From positions 1-9,391 of the forward strand of contig DJAN01000077.1 in the NCBI GenBank assembly GCA_002429615.1: a stretch of 9,391 nucleotides of DNA, in the 5' to 3' direction. How positions within the stretch are numbered: position 1 is the stretch's first letter; every line of letters starts with the position of its first letter. Origin of the DNA: Lysobacteraceae bacterium UBA6001 (lineage in GTDB: Bacteria; Pseudomonadota; Gammaproteobacteria; Xanthomonadales; Xanthomonadaceae). The notes beneath the pieces were generated by a model that saw only the letters and a list, made by a program, of their open reading frames with translations, was not told where the DNA came from and ran no database searches. Shown in pieces: positions 5,395 through 9,391 of the stretch. The position numbers and the translations under genes are program-made.

Positions 5395-6596
5395 ACCAGA
5401 TGGAACCCAAGAAGCGTGGCCTGCTCGCCACCGTATGGACGGTGATGCGCAAGGAGCTGCGCGACATCTCGCGCGATCGCCGCACGCTGTTGCTCTCGCT
5501 GCTGCTGGCGCCGTTGCTGTATCCGGTGCTGATCCTGGGCATGAACGCGCTGGCCGAGTCGCGGGTGAAGACCCAGATCGACAAGCCGCTGGACATTCCC
5601 ACCGTCAACGCCGAGGCCGCGCCGAACCTGGTCGCCTTCCTCAAGGCGCAAGGCCTGAACGCGGTGGCCGCGCCGGATGACCTGACCGCGGCGATCCGCA
5701 GCCAGGATATCGACGTGGCACTGCGCATCAGCAGCGACTACCCGCAGGCCTGGCGCGAGGGGCGTCCGGCGCTGGTGGAGATCCTGCGCGACACCACCCG
5801 TCGCGATGCCGATATCCCCAGCACGCGCCTGCAGGCGGCGCTGGGCGCGTATGGGCAGCAGGTCGGCGCTTTGCGCCTGCTGGCGCGTGGCATCGATGCG
5901 CAGGTCGCGCGGCCGGTGGACGTGGGCATGCAGGACCTGGCGACGGCGGAGGCCAAGCGTGGCTTCTATATGTCGCTGCTGCTGCCGGTGCTGCTGATCA
6001 TCACCTCGTTCCTGGGCGGCGCGTATCTGATCCTGGATGCCACCGCCGGCGAGCGCGAGCGGCAGTCGCTGGAGCCGTTGCTGGCCACGCCGGCGCCGCG
6101 CAGCGCGGTGGTCAGTGGCAAGATCGCCGCGGCCTGCGTGATCGGCGTGGTGTCGTTGCTGTTGACGCTGCTCGCGTTCAAGTTCAGCGCGATGTTCGCC
6201 ACCGGCATGGCGCGCCAGCTCAATGTCAGCTATCTGTCGATGGTGCAGATGCTGTTCGTGCTGCTGCCGATGCTGTTCATCGGTACGTCGCTGCTGACGT
6301 ACCTGGCGGCGGCGGCCAAGAGCATGAAGGAGGCGCAGAGCCACATGACCTGGCTGATGTTGATGCCGATGCTGCCGGGCTACGCGCTGATGGTGTATCC
6401 GCTGAAGACGCAGCTGTGGCAGTTCGCGGTGCCGTTCCTGGCGCAGAACCAGATGCTGCTGAAGATCATCCGTCACGAGACGATCGACATGCAGGTATGG
6501 GCGGTGTATCTCGGCGCGGGCTTTGGTCTGGCGGCGCTGCTGTGGCTGGCGGCGGTGCGCCGCTATCACCAGGAGCGCTTGGCGATCAGCGGTTGA
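5391..6596 (+). CDS. natB: ABC-2 type transporter permease, NatB-like
   Basis: A 401-residue inner-membrane permease, the partner of the ATPase just upstream (ATGA overlap, 5391-5394; GAGGGA at 5377-5382 helps initiation). Architecture is typical of the ABC-2/NatB group: a cytoplasmic N-terminal helix with KELRDISRDRRTL (21-33), membrane segment 1 (about 33-52), a large extracytoplasmic domain (about 55-190), then membrane segments near 192-215, 243-264, 281-308, 318-337 and 369-390. The conserved coupling stretch ERERQSLEPLLATP (221-234) follows the second segment. Together with NatA it should form an exporter; the proposed cargo (Na+, a drug or a peptide) is not shown by sequence. The linked periplasmic peptidase suggests a peptide. 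The gene ends 24 bp before a strong terminator, marking the operon end. Confidence 0.92.
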   Translation: MNQMEPKKRGLLATVWTVMRKELRDISRDRRTLLLSLLLAPLLYPVLILGMNALAESRVKTQIDKPLDIPTVNAEAAPNLVAFLKAQGLNAVAAPDDLTAAIRSQDIDVALRISSDYPQAWREGRPALVEILRDTTRRDADIPSTRLQAALGAYGQQVGALRLLARGIDAQVARPVDVGMQDLATAEAKRGFYMSLLLPVLLIITSFLGGAYLILDATAGERERQSLEPLLATPAPRSAVVSGKIAAACVIGVVSLLLTLLAFKFSAMFATGMARQLNVSYLSMVQMLFVLLPMLFIGTSLLTYLAAAAKSMKEAQSHMTWLMLMPMLPGYALMVYPLKTQLWQFAVPFLAQNQMLLKIIRHETIDMQVWAVYLGAGFGLAALLWLAAVRRYHQERLAISG

Positions 6597-6620
6597 GGCT
6601 GGGCGGATTAGAGCCCTTGG

Positions 6621-6650
6621 AAAGCCCGGCGGAAACGCCGGGCTTTTCTT
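6621..6650 (+). terminator. Rho-independent terminator of the hydrolase-natAB operon
   Basis: A perfect 11-bp stem AAAGCCCGGCG / CGCCGGGCTTT (6621-6631 with 6636-6646) with a GAAA tetraloop is followed by a T-rich tail (TCTTTT). It begins 24 bp after the permease stop. Confidence 0.93.
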
Positions 6651-6691
6651 TTCTGCTCTTCTTCAACCTTTCTTCCCTTCGCTTTCTCCCC

Positions 6692-6812
6692 TTTGTAGGA
6701 GCGGCTTCAGCCGCGACCGTGCGTTCAACCGCCGCGGTATCGTGTCGATCGCGATGATCCTTGCCGTCGCGGTGTGCGATATGGCGGTCGCGGCTGAAGC
6801 CGCTCCTACAAA
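6692..6812. repeat. Inverted pair of REP elements (REPIN/BIME-like)
   Basis: Two 28-bp arms (6692-6719 and 6785-6812) are perfect inverted copies of a sequence containing GTAGGAGCGGCTTCAGCCGC. Each arm has its own small hairpin (GCGGCT-TC-AGCCGC), and the pair can fold into one long hairpin across a 65-bp centre. This is the layout of REPINs mobilised by RAYT transposases, and elements with this GGAGCGGCTTCAGCCGC-like core are common between genes in Xanthomonadaceae. It lies between convergently terminated units and has no coding role. It may stabilise mRNA ends or act as a gyrase or IHF target, as for REPs elsewhere. Confidence 0.88.
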
Positions 6813-6865
6813 AGGGATAAGGGAATACAAAAGGGATAAGGGCATACAGAAGCGATACGGGAATC
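6810..6865 (+). repeat. 19-bp tandem repeat, about three units
   Basis: Unit 1 AAAAGGGATAAGGGAATAC (6810-6828) is followed by a copy with one change (6829-6847) and a degenerate third (6848-6865, AGAAGCGATACGGGAATC). The array abuts the right REP arm, sharing its terminal A residues. Confidence 0.85.
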
Positions 6866-7034
6866 AAATCCCCGCGGCTGTCCACAATCCCGCCGCCATC
6901 GCCCCCTAAACCGTTTCCATGCAACGCTCCCCTGAGCGGTTCAGCCGTGCGCACAACCACTTCGCACCGGATTGACGGCCACGCAACGAAACCACGCGCA
7001 CGCTCGCCGCACACCCAGACCTGCGGAGGGCAGG
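6866..7034 (+). other. Remainder of the natB/EF-hand intergenic gap
   Basis: After the repeats there are about 170 bases upstream of the EF-hand gene. They should hold its promoter, but I see no convincing -35/-10 pair (TTGACG at 6972-6977 lacks a partner). GAGCGGTTCAGCCG (6934-6947) resembles a REP core missing one base. Confidence 0.4.
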
Positions 7035-7472
7035 ATGAAACGTAATCTCATGATCCCGGCGCTTGGCGCCCTGTTGATGCTTCCGGCGCTGGCGATGGCG
7101 GGCGACAAGTCCGCGAAGATGGACGCCAACGGCGATGGCGTCGTCACCAGTGCCGAACATGCCGCCGGCGCGCAGCAGATGTTCACCGCCATGGACGCCA
7201 ACAAGGACGGCTACGTCACCGCCGCCGAAATGGACGCGCACTGGGCCGCCAAGGGCAACGCCGACAAAGCCGCCAGGATGAAGATGTCCTCGGCCGACAA
7301 GATCAAGGAGATCGATACCGACGGCGATGGCCGCATCTCGTCGGCCGAACACGCCGCGGGCTCGGCCAAGATGTTCGCGAAGATGGACACCAACGGCGAT
7401 GGCAAATTGACCGCCGCCGAGATGCAGGCCGGGCACGACAAGGCCATGAAGCAGGCCGCCAGCGGCATGTAG
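7035..7472 (+). CDS. Secreted calmodulin-like EF-hand protein
   Basis: A 145-residue protein with a signal peptide (hydrophobic core to about residue 20, cleavage likely after AMA at 22) and four canonical 12-residue EF-hand loops: DANGDGVVTSAE (30-41), DANKDGYVTAAE (54-65), DTDGDGRISSAE (94-105) and DTNGDGKLTAAE (118-129). Each keeps D1, D/N3, D5, G6, a hydrophobic residue at 8 and E12, so all four should bind calcium. Helix repeats between loops (EHAAGAQQMFTAM and EHAAGSAKMFAKM) show that it arose by doubling of a two-hand unit. It acts in the periplasm or outside the cell, as a calcium buffer or sensor; the partner is unknown. GGAGG (7025-7029) lies 5 nt before ATG 7035, which also opens the signal peptide. 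It is transcribed alone and ends in its own terminator. Confidence 0.92.
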   Translation: MKRNLMIPALGALLMLPALAMAGDKSAKMDANGDGVVTSAEHAAGAQQMFTAMDANKDGYVTAAEMDAHWAAKGNADKAARMKMSSADKIKEIDTDGDGRISSAEHAAGSAKMFAKMDTNGDGKLTAAEMQAGHDKAMKQAASGM

Positions 7473-7495
7473 CACCGCCGCGGGGCACGATCACG

Positions 7496-7524
7496 CGCCG
7501 GGCATCGTTGATGCTCGGCGTTTT
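7496..7524 (+). terminator. Rho-independent terminator of the EF-hand gene
   Basis: An 11-bp stem (7496-7506 with 7510-7520, one G-T wobble) with loop GTT is followed by TTTT. It lies 24 bp after the EF-hand stop. The reverse strand has no T-run on the far side, so it should work only for the plus strand, although the minus-strand TPR gene converges on it. Confidence 0.85.
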
Positions 7525-7530
7525 CCCGCC

Positions 7531-9015
7531 TTACAGCTCGACGTCGTAGTGCTCCACGCGACCCACCGCGTCGATCGCCGCGCGCACATCCCGGCGCGCC
7601 TTCAGCGCCTGCGCGCGCGGCTCCAGCGGCGCGAATGCCGGCAACGGTTCCGGATCCTTCTGGTCCTGCAGGTCGAACAGCATGTCACCGCGCCGCCAGG
7701 GCGAGGCCAGTTCCGCACGCACGAACTCGGCGGCTTCGTCCTGGGCGTCGATCAGCAGCAGGCAGGTCAGCCAGACGCGCGGCGCGTCGGCGCGGTGCGC
7801 ACGCAGGTAGTCCAGCGCCTGCGTGGCGGTCGCCTGGTCATGCATCTGCCGCGCGGCCAGCAGCTTTAGCATGTGCGCGACCATCTCGCCGTAGGGCGAG
7901 GTCTCGCCCAGTACGGACACGGCGTCGAGCGCTTCCTGGGGGCGCTGCATGCCCACCAGCATCTCGCCCAGGTTCAGTGCCTGGCTCACGTTGCGCTGGC
8001 CCTGCTCGGGCATCTGCCCCAGTCGCCGGCGCAAGGCCAAGGCCTCGTCGATACGGCCCAGCCGGCGCAGCGCGCTGACGCGGTTCTCCATCAGCCACAG
8101 GAACTGGTCCATGTGCGTGTAGGGGCCGTCGGCGCCTTGCGCCTGCGCGGCGGTCACCATCGCATCGACCTGCTCGCTCATGCGCAGCACTTCCTCGTAC
8201 TCGCCCAGCGACAGCATCGTCGCGGCCAGGTTCGCCAGCACGCTCATGTCATCCGGATCGAGCAGATTGGCCACGCGCAGCGCATCCTGCTGCTGCTGCA
8301 CCGCGCGGCGCACGTCCCAGCGCGGCGCGGCGCGGTCCACCCAGGCGTCGAAACGGCGGTCGGCGCGCACCCGCACCATGCCGTCGGCGCTGTCGATGCG
8401 GGCAAGGATGGCCGGCAGCGCATCGCGCTGGCCGGCTTCGTACTGCAGCACCGCCAGCGCGTACCACTCGGCGGTGGGCTCGGTGCCGCCGATGCGCCAA
8501 TGCGCGTCGAACAGGGCCTGCAGCAGCGCGCGGCGGCCTTCGCCGTCCGGCGGTGCGTCGCGCATGAAGCTGTAGATCACGCCGGGGTCCAGCGCGTCCA
8601 GCGTCTGCGGCTCGACAGTGACGCGGCGGGCGAGATGAGCGGCGGCCAGGTCGGGCTCGCCGGCCTGGTGGTCGGCGACCGCGCGCATGTACCAGATCGC
8701 GCCCATCGATGGCGCGACCGTGCTGGCCCGCTCCAGCAGTTCGCGTGACCTGGCCAGCTGCGACAGGCCCAGCGCGTTCCAGCCGGCCACGGCGAGCGCG
8801 GCGGCCTGCCGCGGCGCGGCGAGGGTGTCGAAGCGTGGGTCGGCGATCATCCGCTCCAGCGTCGCCTGGCCCTGCGCATTCGGACCGGCCTCCAGCGTGG
8901 CGGCCGTCGCCTCCAGCTGCGCGGCGAAATCATCGGCTGGCGCCTGGCGGGCGAGGGCCGGCACGGCCAGCAGCAACAGCATCAGCGGCAGGGTCCGCCA
9001 GCGGTACAAACGCAT
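7531..9015 (-). CDS. Secreted TPR-like helical repeat protein of unknown function
   Basis: A 494-residue protein with a signal peptide (MRLYRWR, a leucine-rich core, cleavage likely after ALA at 22), so probably periplasmic. The body is almost wholly alpha-helical with degenerate tetratricopeptide repeats: for example residues 73-135 (AGWNALGLSQLARSRELLE, then AIWYMRAVADHQAGEPDLAAAHLAR), 256-284 (LANLAATMLSLGEYEEVLRM) and 305-370 (SALRRLGRIDEALALRRRL, then EMLVGMQRPQEALDAV). TPR domains bind other proteins; no enzyme motif is seen. The start at 9015 is supported by a GGAAGGA binding site (complement of 9021-9027) 5 nt upstream. It follows a TonB-domain gene on the same strand, but a terminator separates them, so expression may rely on read-through or a promoter in the short 9016-9068 gap. 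No closer family recognised. Confidence 0.85.
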   Translation of the reverse strand: MRLYRWRTLPLMLLLLAVPALARQAPADDFAAQLEATAATLEAGPNAQGQATLERMIADPRFDTLAAPRQAAALAVAGWNALGLSQLARSRELLERASTVAPSMGAIWYMRAVADHQAGEPDLAAAHLARRVTVEPQTLDALDPGVIYSFMRDAPPDGEGRRALLQALFDAHWRIGGTEPTAEWYALAVLQYEAGQRDALPAILARIDSADGMVRVRADRRFDAWVDRAAPRWDVRRAVQQQQDALRVANLLDPDDMSVLANLAATMLSLGEYEEVLRMSEQVDAMVTAAQAQGADGPYTHMDQFLWLMENRVSALRRLGRIDEALALRRRLGQMPEQGQRNVSQALNLGEMLVGMQRPQEALDAVSVLGETSPYGEMVAHMLKLLAARQMHDQATATQALDYLRAHRADAPRVWLTCLLLIDAQDEAAEFVRAELASPWRRGDMLFDLQDQKDPEPLPAFAPLEPRAQALKARRDVRAAIDAVGRVEHYDVEL

Positions 9016-9068
9016 CGATGTCCTTCCGATGGGGCCCGATCCGCTTGCGCGGCCATGGGCCAGTGGCG

Positions 9069-9096
9069 AAAAAAAGGCCCGGGAAAATCCCGGGCC
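9069..9096 (-). terminator. Minus-strand intrinsic terminator after the TonB-domain gene
   Basis: On the minus strand GGCCCGGGA-TTT-TCCCGGGCC (9096-9076) forms a perfect 9-bp stem followed by seven T (A-run 9069-9075). It begins 22 bp beyond the TonB-domain gene stop and lies 54 bp before the TPR-like start. Confidence 0.9.
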
Positions 9097-9117
9097 CCAG
9101 GTGTGTCACGGGACCGA

Positions 9118-9391
9118 TCAGGTGCCCGGGCTGAACGACAGCGTGCGGCGGGTGGTCACCGGCGCGGCCACCGGCTCGAACTTCCAGCGCTTGGTGGCAT
9201 TCAGTGCTTCGCGGTCGAACACGCGCGCCGGGTTGGCGCGCAGCACGCGCGAGTTGGTCACCGAGCCGTCGGTACCGACGGTGATCTCGACCAGCACTTC
9301 GCCCGAAGTGCCGGCACGCAGCGCTTCCGGCGGATAGCGCGGGGCCGGGGTGCTGATCGGGCGCAGCGTGGCGGCGGCGGTCGAGATCGGA
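9118..9391 (-). CDS. TonB C-terminal domain protein (partial, 3' end)
   Basis: The minus-strand frame from the window edge to TGA (9120-9118) gives the last 90 residues of a protein. After a Pro/Ala/Thr-rich stretch (STAAATLRPISTPAP) comes the TonB C-terminal fold: RYPPEALRAGTSGEVLVEITVG (YPxxA start of the domain), TDGSVTNSRVLRAN, then EALNATKRWKFEPV and a final strand. The usual role is to carry proton-motive energy from ExbBD in the inner membrane to outer-membrane receptors; the N-terminal anchor would be right of the window. The ending TTRRTLSFSPGT replaces the more usual ending with a shorter strand. It could instead be a TonB-like domain protein without transport function. A terminator follows directly. 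Confidence 0.88.
   Translation of the reverse strand, partial: PISTAAATLRPISTPAPRYPPEALRAGTSGEVLVEITVGTDGSVTNSRVLRANPARVFDREALNATKRWKFEPVAAPVTTRRTLSFSPGT

Noticed and set aside
5187..6569. 460-codon minus-strand open frame opposite natB
   Set aside because: Gln/Arg/His-rich antisense shadow; the plus strand encodes a convincing ABC-2 permease.
6692..6865. CRISPR array
   Set aside because: The repeats are an inverted pair plus a 19-bp contiguous tandem without unique spacers; there are no cas genes.
6972..6977. TTGACG as a -35 box for the EF-hand gene
   Set aside because: No -10-like hexamer lies 16-18 bp downstream.
6586..7014. Minus-strand and plus-strand frames across the REPIN region
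   Set aside because: They translate palindromic repeats (for example RSGFSRDR and AAEAAPTKG), a known source of false genes.
7873..8748. 291-codon plus-strand open frame opposite the TPR-like gene
   Set aside because: No start context or recognisable motif; the minus strand has signal peptide, ribosome binding site and helical repeats.

Overview
The window looks like a piece of a GC-rich gammaproteobacterial chromosome, most likely from the family Xanthomonadaceae (Lysobacter, Pseudoxanthomonas, Stenotrophomonas or a relative). The reasons are the very G/C-biased third codon positions from about 2150 onward, the GTAGGAGCGGCTTCAGCCGC-type palindromic repeat near 6700-6810, and the local mix of a TAP-like S33 hydrolase, a NatAB-type ABC transporter, an EF-hand protein and a TonB-family protein. 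The genus cannot be fixed from this window alone.

Positions 1 to about 2100 are different in character: visibly richer in A/T, with small genes, long non-coding gaps and a recent duplication. The window opens inside the 3' end of a small gene (called gene A here). An intact secreted protein of unknown function follows (gene B, 269-811). A second copy of gene A (808-1175) overlaps gene B by ATGA but is broken by two single-base homopolymer frameshifts. The last 151 bp of the two gene A copies are almost identical (1-151 and 1031-1181), so this is probably a tandem array with a period of 1030 bp. A DUF4288-like protein (1387-1743) and a 400-bp gene-poor stretch close this accessory region. It resembles an immunity-gene or orphan-gene locus, but that is inference.

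From 2071 the sequence becomes ordinary chromosome. A polytopic membrane protein (2144-2752) and a compact YozG-like XRE regulator (2749-2943) overlap by GTGA and form a two-gene module. Two 18-bp imperfect palindromes, TGTAAA-N6-TTGACA, lie upstream, one on the -35 box and one near the predicted start point, which suggests autoregulation. An anchored periplasmic S33/TAP-like hydrolase (3027-4616) is followed by a NatA-like ATPase (4648-5394) and its NatB-like permease (5391-6596). These probably form one operon, ending in a strong intrinsic terminator at 6621-6650.

The following gap holds an inverted pair of REP elements and a 19-bp tandem repeat. Next come a secreted four-EF-hand protein (7035-7472, with its own terminator) and, on the minus strand, a secreted TPR-like protein (7531-9015). 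The TPR-like gene is preceded by the 3' end of a TonB C-terminal-domain protein (9118-9391, running off the window), and a minus-strand terminator sits between them.
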